This document shows positions 1 to 6,738 of a stretch of 17,917 nt of DNA, in pieces. The notes under the pieces are model-generated. The model worked only from the letters and a program-made list of their open reading frames with translations, searched no databases and had not been told where the DNA came from. Origin of the DNA: an uncultured Dermabacteraceae bacterium. Lineage in GTDB: Bacteria > Actinomycetota > Actinomycetes > Actinomycetales > Dermabacteraceae. The stretch is from the NCBI GenBank assembly GCA_943913905.1, contig CALTZZ010000041.1, positions 1 through 17,917 on the forward strand, read 5' to 3'. The position numbers and the translations under genes are program-made. The first letter of the stretch is position 1. Every line of letters begins with the position of its first letter.

Positions 1-283
1 TCTCAAGGCTGAGGGCTACATCAAGGACTGGCGCGAGGAAGAGGCAGAGGTTGGAAAGAACCTCGTCATCGAACTCAAGTACACGCAGCAGCGTGAGCGC
101 GCAATTTCCGGTGTTCGCCGTATCTCGAAGCCGGGCCTCCGCGTCTACGCAAAGTCCACCAACCTGCCCAAGGTTCTCGGCGGCCTCGGAGTGGCAATTC
201 TGTCCACTTCGTCCGGCCTCCTGACCGACAAGCAGGCATCGAAGAAGGGCGTGGGCGGAGAAGTCCTCGCCTACGTCTGGTAA
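1..283 (+). CDS. rpsH: 30S ribosomal protein S8, 3' part (5' end outside window)
   Basis: S8 is a primary 16S rRNA binder in the small subunit platform and, in E. coli, the translational repressor of the spc operon. The frame opens at base 2 and gives 93 residues to a TAA stop. S8 is usually about 132 residues, so roughly the last 70% is present. The C-terminal S8 signature is clear: GVRRISKPGLRVY, then GLGVAILSTSSGLLTD, then VGGEVLAYVW at the very end. It is followed after 18 bases by rplF, in the canonical spc-operon order. The upstream part of the gene, and any S8 target site, are outside the window. Confidence 0.97.
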   Translation, partial: LKAEGYIKDWREEEAEVGKNLVIELKYTQQRERAISGVRRISKPGLRVYAKSTNLPKVLGGLGVAILSTSSGLLTDKQASKKGVGGEVLAYVW

Positions 284-301
284 CCGGAAAGGAGATCCGT
301 A

Positions 302-844
302 ATGTCCCGTATTGGACGACTTCCGGTTTCCGTACCGGCTTCCGTCACCGGTGTGACGATCGATGGTCAGCACGTTCAGGTTGCTGGCCCCAAGGGTGAA
401 CTGCAGTATGACGTTCCTGCCCCGCTCACGGTGCAGCGCACCGAAGACGGCGCAATCGTTGTAGATCGCCCGGATGAAGAGCGCGAAAGCAAGGCCCTCC
501 ATGGCTTGGCTCGCACCCTCATCTCCAACATGATTCACGGTGTGACCGAGGGCTTCGAGAAGAAGCTTGAAATCGTTGGCACCGGCTACCGTGTTGTTGC
601 AAAGGGCACCGACCTCGAATTCGCTCTTGGCTACTCCCACCCCATCCTGGTGAAGGCGCCCCAGGGCATCACCTTCCAGGTGGAGTCGCCGACGAAGTTC
701 TCGGTGTCGGGCATCGACAAGCAGCAGGTTGGCGAAGTGGCAGCAAACATTCGCAAGCTGCGTAGGCCCGAGCCTTACAAGGGCAAGGGTGTTCGTTACG
801 CCGACGAAACCGTGCTGCGCAAGGCCGGAAAGGCTGGTAAGTGA
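302..844 (+). CDS. rplF: 50S ribosomal protein L6
   Basis: L6 sits near the factor-binding site of the large subunit and contacts 23S rRNA helix 97. The protein has 180 residues, the usual bacterial length. It starts MSRIGRLPV and carries the L6 signature PEPYKGKGVRYADE near residues 155-168, followed by a basic C-terminus. The ATG has an AAGGAG ribosome binding site about 8 bases upstream (near 289-294). It lies between rpsH and rplR as in nearly all bacteria. Its TGA stop overlaps the GTG proposed as the start of rplR, so the two are probably translationally coupled. Confidence 0.98.
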   Translation: MSRIGRLPVSVPASVTGVTIDGQHVQVAGPKGELQYDVPAPLTVQRTEDGAIVVDRPDEERESKALHGLARTLISNMIHGVTEGFEKKLEIVGTGYRVVAKGTDLEFALGYSHPILVKAPQGITFQVESPTKFSVSGIDKQQVGEVAANIRKLRRPEPYKGKGVRYADETVLRKAGKAGK

Positions 845-1233
845 TTATGGGTTTCGCTGAAAAGCACACTCGCGGTGACCGCAAGAGCCGCGTCCGCGCA
901 CGCGGCCGCCGTCACCTGCGCCTCCGTCGCCGTGTGGCGGGCACCGCTGAGCGCCCCCGCCTCGCCGTGACCCGTTCGGCGCGCCACATGTACGTTCAGG
1001 TCATCGACGACACGAAGGGCATCACCCTCGCGTCGGCGTCGACCATGGAAGCAGACCTCCGCGCCTCGGAGGCCACGAAGACCGAGAAGGCCAAGCAGGT
1101 CGGCTCGCTCGTGGCGCAGCGCGCGAAGGAAGCCGGTATTGACGCCGTGGTCTTCGACCGTGGCGGCAACAAGTACCACGGTCGCGTGGCCGCCGTTGCT
1201 GACGGTGCCCGCGAGGCCGGACTGACTCTGTGA
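841..1233 (+). CDS. rplR: 50S ribosomal protein L18
   Basis: L18 binds 5S rRNA and helps place it in the central protuberance. The reading gives 130 residues with the L18 features: a very basic N-terminus (RKSRVRARGRRHLRLRRRV), then GTAERPRLAVTRSARHMYVQVIDD, and FDRGGNKYHGRVAAVADGAREAGL at the end (residues about 105-128). Two starts are possible: GTG at 841, overlapping the rplF stop, or ATG at 847. GTG is preferred because the GGAAAGG at 827-833 is 7 bases from it but 13 from the ATG. The choice changes only two residues. Confidence 0.96.
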   Translation: MIMGFAEKHTRGDRKSRVRARGRRHLRLRRRVAGTAERPRLAVTRSARHMYVQVIDDTKGITLASASTMEADLRASEATKTEKAKQVGSLVAQRAKEAGIDAVVFDRGGNKYHGRVAAVADGAREAGLTL

Positions 1234-1268
1234 CCACCCCCCGGAAATAGGACGAGAAGAGGATTCAC

Positions 1269-1961
1269 ATGGCTGCTGAGCAGCGTAACAATGGTCCCGC
1301 GGCCTCCGGTCGGAGGGGCGAGAACGAGGATCGTAACAACCGCGGTCGCGGCAATGACCGCAACCAGGGCGGGCGTCGCGGCGAGGGCCGCGGCGGTCGT
1401 CAGGAAGAGAAGTCGGCCTTCCTTGAGCGCGTGGTAGCAATCAACCGCGTGTCGAAGGTTGTCAAGGGTGGTCGCCGCTTCGCCTTCACCGCGCTCGTCG
1501 TGGTTGGCGACGGTGACGGCACCGTTGGCATCGGCTACGGCAAGGCGAAGGAAGTTCCCGCCGCCATCTCGAAGGGTGTCGAGGAAGCGAAGAAGAACTT
1601 CTTCCGCGTTCCCCGCATCCAGGGCACGATCGTGCACCCGGTTCAGGGAGAGGACGCCGCAGGCGTCGTTTTCCTTCGCCCGGCTGCACCCGGTACCGGT
1701 GTAATCGCCGGTGGTCCGGTGCGTGCGGTTCTCGAGTGCGCGGGCGTCGCCGACGTTCTGTCGAAGTCGCTCGGTTCCTCGAACACGATCAACATCGTGC
1801 ACGCGACCGTCAAGGCCCTCAAGCAGCTCGAGGAGCCGGAGGCAGTGGCAGCACGTCGCGGTCTTCCCCTCGAGGAGGTCGCCCCCGGCTACCTGCTCCG
1901 TGCGCAGGCCGAGGGCCGCGCTGCGGCCCGTGAGGCACGTGAAGAGAAGGTAGGTGCCTGA
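1269..1961 (+). CDS. rpsE: 30S ribosomal protein S5 with long low-complexity N-terminus
   Basis: S5 shapes the mRNA entry and decoding accuracy region of the small subunit. The protein has 230 residues against about 167 in E. coli. The extra length is mainly an N-terminal tail (residues about 1-46) made almost entirely of Arg, Gly, Asn and Glu, plus a charged C-terminal tail. The conserved core begins near residue 48 (FLERVVAINRVSKVVKGGRR) and contains VVGDGDGTVGIGYGKAKEVPA, the dsRNA-binding-fold loop and helix of S5. Arg/Gly-rich tails occur in actinobacterial S5, so this extends a known trend. The stop TGA shares a base with the rpmD ATG. Confidence 0.97.
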   Translation: MAAEQRNNGPAASGRRGENEDRNNRGRGNDRNQGGRRGEGRGGRQEEKSAFLERVVAINRVSKVVKGGRRFAFTALVVVGDGDGTVGIGYGKAKEVPAAISKGVEEAKKNFFRVPRIQGTIVHPVQGEDAAGVVFLRPAAPGTGVIAGGPVRAVLECAGVADVLSKSLGSSNTINIVHATVKALKQLEEPEAVAARRGLPLEEVAPGYLLRAQAEGRAAAREAREEKVGA

Positions 1962-2140
1962 TGCAGCTCAAGGTTACTCAGGTCAAGTCTGTAATTGGCG
2001 GTAACGACGCACAGCGTTCGACGGTGCGAGGCCTCGGCCTCAAGCGCATCGGCGACGTCGTTGTGAAAGAAGACCGCCCCGAGATTCGCGGCATGATCAA
2101 TGCCGTCCGTCACCTCGTGACGGTTGAAGAGGTGGACTGA
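1961..2140 (+). CDS. rpmD: 50S ribosomal protein L30
   Basis: A 59-residue protein starting MQLKVTQVKSVIGG, with QRSTVRGLGLKRIGDVV (residues about 22-38) and IRGMINAVRHLVTVEEVD at the end. This is the typical single-domain bacterial L30. It starts at the ATG embedded in the rpsE stop (TGATG), which implies translational coupling. It ends three bases before rplO. L30 is absent from some bacterial lineages but is standard in actinobacterial spc operons. It is identified by sequence and position, with no serious alternative. Confidence 0.97.
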   Translation: MQLKVTQVKSVIGGNDAQRSTVRGLGLKRIGDVVVKEDRPEIRGMINAVRHLVTVEEVD

Positions 2141-2143
2141 TCC

Positions 2144-2596
2144 ATGGCGAACGAAAACCCGCTTAAGCTCCACGATCTTCGCCCGGCTCCCGGCGCGAAG
2201 ACCGCCCGCACCCGCGTAGGTCGCGGTGAGGGTTCGAAGGGTAAGACCGCTGGCCGCGGTACCAAGGGTACGAAGGCTCGTTACCAGGTTCCCGCAGGCT
2301 TCGAAGGCGGCCAGACCCCGATGCACCGCCGCTTGCCCAAGCTGCGTGGCTTCAAGAACCCCTTCCGCGTTGAGTTCCAGGTTGTGAACCTGGAGACCAT
2401 CGAGGCGTTGTTCCCCGAGGGTGGCACCGTCACCGTTGAGGATCTCGTCGCCAAGGGTGCTGTACGCAAGAACCAGCCCGTGAAGGTGCTTGGTTCCGGC
2501 GAGCTCAGCGTCAAGATCGACATCACGGCGCAGAAGTTCTCGGCCTCGGCCGAAGAGAAGATCACCGCCGCTGGCGGCTCGATCACTGTTGCGTGA
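2144..2596 (+). CDS. rplO: 50S ribosomal protein L15
   Basis: L15 is a late-assembly large-subunit protein whose extended N-terminus threads through 23S rRNA. It has 150 residues, the usual length. The N-terminal signature is KLHDLRPAPGAKTARTRVGRGEGSKGKTAGRG in consecutive segments (residues 6-37). GFEGGQTPMHRRLPKLRGF follows near residues 50-68. The globular C-terminal part ends in KVLGSGELSVKIDITAQKFS and a short Ala/Ile/Val end. It starts three bases after rpmD and is the last gene before a strong hairpin that separates it from secY. Confidence 0.98.
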   Translation: MANENPLKLHDLRPAPGAKTARTRVGRGEGSKGKTAGRGTKGTKARYQVPAGFEGGQTPMHRRLPKLRGFKNPFRVEFQVVNLETIEALFPEGGTVTVEDLVAKGAVRKNQPVKVLGSGELSVKIDITAQKFSASAEEKITAAGGSITVA

Positions 2597-2602
2597 GAGT
2601 TG

Positions 2603-2622
2603 AGGCATCTCACCTGATGCTT
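2603..2622 (+). other. Small hairpin sharing arms with the following terminator
   Basis: AGGCATC (2603-2609) can pair with GATGCTT (2616-2622) around a TCACCT loop, giving seven pairs including one G-T. The 5' arm is identical to the first seven bases of the next stem (2631-2637). It could therefore pair instead with GATGCCT at 2662-2668. This gives two mutually exclusive folds just after the rplO stop. The structures are seen in the sequence; a regulatory role is inference. Confidence 0.45.
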
Positions 2623-2630
2623 CTTTGACT

Positions 2631-2668
2631 AGGCATCGCGGCTCGAAATATTCTGAGCCGCGATGCCT
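2631..2668 (+). terminator. Strong 14-bp inverted repeat between rplO and secY
   Basis: AGGCATCGCGGCTC (2631-2644) and GAGCCGCGATGCCT (2655-2668) are perfect complements around a 10-base AT-rich loop. Only a weak T-containing stretch (ATTCGTTTACGG) follows, so it is terminator-like without a classic U-tract. It splits the ribosomal protein genes from secY-adk-map. Possible roles are partial termination, an RNA-processing site or mRNA end protection. The secY group may have its own promoter downstream, but I see no convincing -35/-10 pair. Confidence 0.6.
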
Positions 2669-2763
2669 ATTCGTTTACGGTGAGGCGTTGTGCCCGCCGT
2701 ACTACTGCTCAACCGCGTGTGCGATGGGCGCCCCAGGATTCGCGGCTTAGCGCGGTCCACGAC

Positions 2764-2769
2764 AGGAGG
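2764..2769 (+). promoter_or_regulatory. Ribosome binding site that fixes the secY start
   Basis: AGGAGG lies 6 bases before the GTG at 2776, an ideal spacing. The open frame extends 32 codons further upstream to 2680, but that extension is Arg-rich, has no SecY similarity and overlaps untranslated leader. The site therefore decides for GTG 2776. Confidence 0.85.
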
Positions 2770-2775
2770 ACACTG

Positions 2776-4083
2776 GTGAATAACGCGTTCGTGCGCGCTT
2801 TCCGTACCCCTGAGTTGCGAAACAAGATTCTTTTTGTGCTCGGGATGCTCGCTGTCTACCGGGCAGGCGTGTATGTGCCTGCCCCCGGGTTCGACTACAC
2901 GAACATCAATGCCTGTGCGGATATGTCGCTGAAGGGCGATGCGGGCAATGTTTTGGGTATGGCGAATCTGTTCTCAGGCGGCGCTCTGCTGCAAATGTCC
3001 GTCTTCGCTCTGGGCGTGATGCCGTACATCACGGCCTCGATCATCGTGCAGTTGCTCCGCGTGGTGATCCCTAAGTTCGAAGAGCTCCACAAAGACGGCC
3101 AGTCGGGTCAGGCGAAACTCACCCAGTACACGCGATACATGACGATCGGGCTTGCAGTTCTGCAGTCCACCACGATCATCACGCTGGTTCGTTCGGGCAA
3201 CTTCTTCATGGGGTGCAACCTTCCGCTCGTGCCCGATTCCTCGCCGGTCATGCTCGCGTCGATGATCCTCACGATGACCACCGGCACGATGGCAATCATG
3301 TGGATGGGCGAGCTGATGACCGAGAAGGGCGTCGGCAACGGCATGTCCCTCCTGATCTTTACGTCGATCGCGGCTGGTTTCCCCAGCTCGCTCGGTCAGA
3401 TCCTTACGCTTCAGGGCTGGATGACCTTCAGCATTGTGATGGCCGTGGGCCTCGTTGTAGTGGTTGCGGTGATCTATGTGGAGCAGTCGCAGCGACGTGT
3501 TCCCGTGCAGTATGCGAAGCGTCAGATCGGCCGTCGCCTTGTGGGCGGAAGCTCCACATACATTCCGGTCAAGGTGAACCAGGCCGGCGTTATTCCCATC
3601 ATTTTCGCCTCGTCACTGCTGGCGCTGCCGCAGCTCGTGGCGTCCTTCGGTGAACCGGGTGCCGCCTGGGTCCAGTGGATTCAGCAGAACCTTGTGTTGG
3701 GCCAGGGATTCTCGTGGCTCTATTCCACTGTCTACTTTGTCCTGATCGTCTTCTTCGCGTTCTTCTACGTGTCGATTACCTTCAACCCCGAAGAGATCGC
3801 GGACAACATGAAGAAGTATGGTGGCTTTGTTCCTGGCGTCCGCGCAGGGAAGCCGACCGAGCGTTACCTTCAGTACGTGATTAACCGCGTGCTGTCCGCA
3901 GGATCGCTATACCTCGGCATCCTTTCGCTTGTTCCTCTCCTTGCGTTCGCGTTCCTTGGCGCGGATCAGAACTTCCCGTTTGGTGGTGCCGCACTCTTGA
4001 TCATCATTGGCGTTGGTCTCGACACCCTCAAACAAATTGATTCCAAACTCCAGCAGCACCACTACGAAGGGATTCTTCGATGA
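2776..4083 (+). CDS. secY: Protein translocase channel subunit SecY
   Basis: SecY forms the membrane channel of the SecYEG translocon for exported and membrane proteins. From GTG 2776 it has 435 residues, the normal bacterial size. The first SecY signature, GVMPYITASIIVQLL, lies near residues 80-94, and the second, GVGNGMSLLIFTSIAAG, follows later. About ten hydrophobic membrane segments are visible, with the basic cytoplasmic loop QYAKRQIGRRLVGG and the conserved loop FNPEEIADNMKKYGGFVPG ahead of the last helices. The stop overlaps the adk ATG by four bases (ATGA). The secY-adk-map order is the Gram-positive arrangement. Confidence 0.98.
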   Translation: MNNAFVRAFRTPELRNKILFVLGMLAVYRAGVYVPAPGFDYTNINACADMSLKGDAGNVLGMANLFSGGALLQMSVFALGVMPYITASIIVQLLRVVIPKFEELHKDGQSGQAKLTQYTRYMTIGLAVLQSTTIITLVRSGNFFMGCNLPLVPDSSPVMLASMILTMTTGTMAIMWMGELMTEKGVGNGMSLLIFTSIAAGFPSSLGQILTLQGWMTFSIVMAVGLVVVVAVIYVEQSQRRVPVQYAKRQIGRRLVGGSSTYIPVKVNQAGVIPIIFASSLLALPQLVASFGEPGAAWVQWIQQNLVLGQGFSWLYSTVYFVLIVFFAFFYVSITFNPEEIADNMKKYGGFVPGVRAGKPTERYLQYVINRVLSAGSLYLGILSLVPLLAFAFLGADQNFPFGGAALLIIIGVGLDTLKQIDSKLQQHHYEGILR

Positions 4084-4658
4084 ACGTCTCGGCTTCTCGC
4101 CTTCTCATTGTGGGGCCTCCCGGCGCAGGGAAGGGTACGCAGGCCTCTCGAATCGTGGAGAAGCTCGGTATTCCGGCTATCTCGACCGGCGATATTTTCC
4201 GCGCAAACGTCTCGCAGGAAACCGAGCTTGGCGTCTTGGCGAAGTCGTACATGGACAAGGGCGAATATGTTCCTGACACCGTCACGAACGACATGGTGAA
4301 GGACCGACTCAGCCAGGACGATGCCAAAGACGGGTTCCTTCTCGACGGATACCCGCGCACGGTGGCGCAGGTAGAAGCACTTGATGGAATGTTGGCGGAG
4401 CTCGGTGTTGAGCTCGACGCCGTCGTGCTTTTGGATGTCGATAACGAAGCAATTATTCAGCGTCTGATTCAGCGCGGTGCTGAACAGGGCCGTAGTGACG
4501 ATACCGAAGAAACGATTCGTCGCCGCATCGAGGTGTATTCCGAGCAGACCAGCCCGCTCGTCGACATTTACTCGGAGCGCGGTCTCGTTAAGCGTGTGGA
4601 CGGCATGAAAGACATTGACGCCGTTACCGCCGAAATCCTGTCTGTGTTGGGAGCCTGA
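4080..4658 (+). CDS. adk: Adenylate kinase, short-LID form
   Basis: Cytosolic enzyme converting ATP + AMP to 2 ADP. The 192-residue protein opens with the P-loop GPPGAGKGTQ (residues 12-21), followed by the AMP-binding segment ISTGDIFRA and the family signature FLLDGYPRT. The LID region is reduced to RGAEQGRSDDTEETIRRR, so the long or zinc-binding LID of E. coli and Bacillus enzymes is missing. Mycobacterial Adk has the same short form. Its ATG overlaps the secY stop, indicating coupled translation, and map follows closely. Confidence 0.98.
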   Translation: MNVSASRLLIVGPPGAGKGTQASRIVEKLGIPAISTGDIFRANVSQETELGVLAKSYMDKGEYVPDTVTNDMVKDRLSQDDAKDGFLLDGYPRTVAQVEALDGMLAELGVELDAVVLLDVDNEAIIQRLIQRGAEQGRSDDTEETIRRRIEVYSEQTSPLVDIYSERGLVKRVDGMKDIDAVTAEILSVLGA

Positions 4659-4677
4659 GACATTATGGTTCGCGGGT

Positions 4678-4682
4678 GGAGG
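4678..4682 (+). promoter_or_regulatory. Ribosome binding site favouring the GTG start of map
   Basis: GGAGG ends 6 bases before GTG 4689. An upstream in-frame ATG at 4665 would add eight residues (MVRGWRPR) not typical of the family and has no equally good site. The GTG reading starts VELKTPAQ, which matches how related enzymes begin. Confidence 0.6.
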
Positions 4683-4688
4683 CCCCGA

Positions 4689-5501
4689 GTGGAGCTCAAG
4701 ACGCCGGCTCAGTTTGCGGCGATGCGCCGCTCGGGGCTTTTGCTCGACCAGGTTCATGAGGCGATAGCGGATGCGCTTGAGCCGGGCATGCGTACGAAGG
4801 ATATTGACGCCATTTCGGCCCGCGTTATTGCCGACGGCGGCGGAACTCCAAACTTCCTCAACTACCACGGCTTCCCAGCGACCGTGTGCGTGAGCGTCAA
4901 CGATGAAGTGGTGCACGGTATCCCCGGGGAGCGCGTCATCGGTGAAGGCGACATTGTGAGCGTTGATGCCGGTTGCATTGTGGACGGCTGGCATTCGGAC
5001 GCGGCTCGTACGCACATCGTCGGCGAGGCGCGTAGCGAGGTTGAAGCTCGATTGGTAGAGATTACGCGGCAAGCACTCTGGGAGGGTATTGCTGCTCTGG
5101 CGCGTGCGACCCGCGTGGGGGACGTGGGGATTGCAATCGAAGACTTCGTTGAGTCTGAGGTGGGCGAGGAGCTGCAGTTCCTTGAGGACTTCGGTGGGCA
5201 CGGGATTGGTAGCGCCATGCATCAGCCGCCAGACGTCATGAATTTCCGTACCCGTGAGCGTGGCCCCAGGCTGAAGCCGGGCATGGCACTTGCTATTGAA
5301 CCGATGATTGCTATCGGTAATGCCGCGTACACGGTGCTTGATGACGAATGGACCGTGGTAATCAACAGCGGCCAGCGAGCGGCACACTGGGAGCATTCGG
5401 TCGCGGTGACGGAGCAGGGCATTTTTGTGCTGACGGCTGCCGACGGCGGCGAAGCGGAAATGGCGGCCAGGGGAGTGAAGATCGCGCCCGAACCCGTGTA
5501 G
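4689..5501 (+). CDS. map: Methionine aminopeptidase, type I
   Basis: Removes the initiator Met from nascent proteins. It is a cytosolic two-metal enzyme. From GTG 4689 it has 270 residues; from ATG 4665 it would have 278. The metal ligands of the type I family are all visible in the 270-residue numbering: D93 (SVDAG), D104 (HSDAART), H171 (GGHGIG), E204 (AIEPM) and E235 (WEHSVAV). The substrate His is H76 in VVHGIP. There is no type II insertion and no N-terminal zinc-finger extension. It follows adk directly and is followed by a hairpin and a gap before infA. Confidence 0.96.
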   Translation: MELKTPAQFAAMRRSGLLLDQVHEAIADALEPGMRTKDIDAISARVIADGGGTPNFLNYHGFPATVCVSVNDEVVHGIPGERVIGEGDIVSVDAGCIVDGWHSDAARTHIVGEARSEVEARLVEITRQALWEGIAALARATRVGDVGIAIEDFVESEVGEELQFLEDFGGHGIGSAMHQPPDVMNFRTRERGPRLKPGMALAIEPMIAIGNAAYTVLDDEWTVVINSGQRAAHWEHSVAVTEQGIFVLTAADGGEAEMAARGVKIAPEPV

Positions 5502-5506
5502 TTCGA

Positions 5507-5538
5507 GCTGGCTCGACGGGGTCGTCGAGGAGACCAGC
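5507..5538 (+). terminator. Hairpin after map, terminator-like without T-run
   Basis: GCTGG-CTCGAC (5507-5517) pairs with GTCGAG (5524-5529) and, after a 4-base bulge, CCAGC (5534-5538). This gives 11 pairs around a GGGGTC loop. It begins six bases after the map stop. No U-tract follows, so it may terminate weakly or mark a processing site between the secY-adk-map group and infA. Confidence 0.45.
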
Positions 5539-5571
5539 CCGCTGGGTGAGCGAGCACACGTCACGTGCCCC

Positions 5572-5600
5572 TTATGGGGGAGGGGATGCGCGTGTACGAT
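5572..5600 (+). promoter_or_regulatory. Candidate promoter for infA and the alpha cluster
   Basis: TACGAT (5595-5600) fits the actinobacterial -10 pattern TANNNT. A weak -35, TTATGG (5572-5577), lies exactly 17 bases upstream. The position, 96 bases before the infA ATG and after the map hairpin, suits a separate promoter for infA-rpmJ and what follows. It is a pattern match only. Confidence 0.35.
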
Positions 5601-5695
5601 GGATAGTCGGGTGTGTCGTCGATTGACGATGTGCCCATAGGTATCCAAGGCGAATCCAGTCTCCAATGTTGTTGGAGCAGAGGGACACGAGACAC

Positions 5696-5917
5696 ATGGC
5701 GAAAAAAGACGGCGTGATCGAAGTCGAAGGCACCGTAACGGAAGCGCTCGCAAATGCGCGATTCCGGGTGGAGCTGGACAACGGCCACAAAGTGCTCGCA
5801 CATATCTCAGGCAAGATGCGCCAGCATTACATTCGTATCCTCCCGGAGGATCGGGTAGTGGTGGAACTCAGCCCGTATGACCTCGAAAAGGGTCGCATCG
5901 TTTACCGCTACAAGTAA
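5696..5917 (+). CDS. infA: Translation initiation factor IF-1
   Basis: IF-1 binds the ribosomal A site during initiation. The ATG at 5696 gives 73 residues, the standard length, beginning MAKKDGVIEVEGTVTEAL. It contains the OB-fold core FRVELDNGHKVLAHISGKMR and ends DLEKGRIVYRYK. An in-frame ATG ten codons upstream (5666) is rejected because the extension is not part of IF-1. AGGGA at 5681-5685 serves the chosen start at 10 bases. In actinobacteria infA heads the infA-rpmJ-rpsM-rpsK group, as here. Confidence 0.98.
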   Translation: MAKKDGVIEVEGTVTEALANARFRVELDNGHKVLAHISGKMRQHYIRILPEDRVVVELSPYDLEKGRIVYRYK

Positions 5918-5922
5918 GCCGA

Positions 5923-5937
5923 ACCGCGCAACGCGGT
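5923..5937 (+). other. Small perfect hairpin between infA and rpmJ
   Basis: ACCGCG (5923-5928) and CGCGGT (5932-5937) pair around a 3-base CAA loop, five bases after the infA stop. No T-run follows. It may protect an mRNA end or be incidental in GC-rich DNA. Confidence 0.3.
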
Positions 5938-5992
5938 CTGCATCACCGCGTAACCGAACGGCCAAGCGGCTGACCAACTGTAGAAGGACATC

Positions 5993-6106
5993 ATGAAGGT
6001 ATTTCCGAGCGTGAAGCCGATCTGTGACAGCTGCAAGGTGATTCGTCGCCACTCTGTTGTCATGGTCATCTGCAACAACCCGCGCCACAAGCAGCGCCAG
6101 GGCTAA
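5993..6106 (+). CDS. rpmJ: 50S ribosomal protein L36, zinc-binding (C+) form
   Basis: A 37-residue protein starting MKVFPSVKPICDSCKVIRR. The zinc ligands C11, C14, C27 and H32 are all present, so this is the C+ form. Many actinobacteria carry a second, Cys-less paralogue used in zinc limitation; that copy, if present, is not in this window. GAAGGA lies a few bases before the ATG. It sits between infA and rpsM in the classic order. Confidence 0.97.
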   Translation: MKVFPSVKPICDSCKVIRRHSVVMVICNNPRHKQRQG

Positions 6107-6178
6107 TCCCTCGCAACGTTTGTAGCGTCTTTCGTGCGTGCACACGCCCGCACACACTTTGAAAATTGAAGAGACAGC

Positions 6179-6268
6179 ATGACCGCCACTCGGCGGCTAC
6201 CCGCGGACCGGAGGCCGCGGCGCGCACTACTTAGAATCTGCGCGACATGCTGGCTCAGGCCTCCGTGA
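6179..6268 (+). other. Folded GC-rich leader with a 29-codon Arg-rich uORF before rpsM
   Basis: The 181-base gap between rpmJ and rpsM holds two hairpins. One is CCGCC/GGCGG (6183-6187 with 6192-6196). The other is CCGCGG/CCGCGG (6201-6206 with 6215-6220). A small open frame covers them, starting ATG at 6179 and ending TGA at 6268, with seven Arg in its first 15 codons. Its upstream GAAGAG is a weak ribosome binding site. The location suits a leader controlling rpsM-rpsK-rpoA-rplQ. Whether the RNA fold or the peptide matters, or neither, cannot be told from the sequence. Confidence 0.35.
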
Positions 6269-6287
6269 ACAGTAGGAGAACTGCACA

Positions 6288-6662
6288 ATGGCACGTCTCG
6301 TTGGCGTTGACCTCCCGCGCGATAAGCGCCTGGAAGTCGCCTTGACGTACATTTTCGGCGTGGGTCGTACCCGCGCAATCGAAACCCTTGCCGCGACCGG
6401 TGTCGACGGCAACCAGCGCGTCCGCGAGGTATCCGATGAGGACCTCGTTAAGCTGCGCGACCACATCGAAGAGAACTACCAGATCGAAGGCGATCTGCGA
6501 CGTGAGGTCGCAGCGGACATTCGCCGCAAGGTCGAAATCGGCTCGTACGAAGGCCTCCGCCACCGCCGCGGCCTCCCCGTCCGTGGCCAGCGCACGAAGA
6601 CCAACGCCCGCACTCGCAAGGGCCCGAAGCGTACTGTCGCCGGCAAGAAGAAGGCTCGCTGA
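6288..6662 (+). CDS. rpsM: 30S ribosomal protein S13
   Basis: S13 sits in the head of the small subunit and contacts P-site tRNA and bridges to the large subunit. The protein has 124 residues. It begins MARLVGVDLPRDKRLEVALTYIFGVG, containing the helix-two-turn-helix region, and has the C-terminal signature GLRHRRGLPVRGQRTKTNAR followed by the Lys/Arg tail that reaches into the P site. TAGGAG precedes the ATG at a normal distance. It is the first gene of the alpha-type group after the folded leader. Confidence 0.98.
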   Translation: MARLVGVDLPRDKRLEVALTYIFGVGRTRAIETLAATGVDGNQRVREVSDEDLVKLRDHIEENYQIEGDLRREVAADIRRKVEIGSYEGLRHRRGLPVRGQRTKTNARTRKGPKRTVAGKKKAR

Positions 6663-6676
6663 GTCGCAGTCACTCC

Positions 6677-6718
6677 ACGGCCCGCCCCAGGGAATGGGCC
6701 GTATCGACCACCTTTTTT
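6677..6718 (+). terminator. Hairpin plus T6 run between rpsM and rpsK
   Basis: ACGGCCC (6677-6683) pairs perfectly with GGGCCGT (6696-6702) around a 12-base loop. A T6 run follows at 6713-6718, ten bases after the stem. The T-run is too far for an ideal intrinsic terminator, and rpsK's AAGGAG begins only six bases beyond it. Partial attenuation inside the operon is possible but unproven. Confidence 0.4.
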
Positions 6719-6738
6719 ACTTCAAGGAGTAATGGCAT

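Noticed and set aside
2680..2775. 32-codon N-terminal extension of SecY
   Set aside because: Not SecY-like, and the AGGAGG at 2764-2769 marks GTG 2776 as the start.
5666..5695. Ten-codon extension of IF-1
   Set aside because: IF-1 is 73 residues from 5696; the extension has no counterpart in the family.
4062..5801. 579-codon minus-strand frame opposite adk and map
   Set aside because: It covers two certain genes in antisense with no recognisable motifs; a codon-bias shadow.
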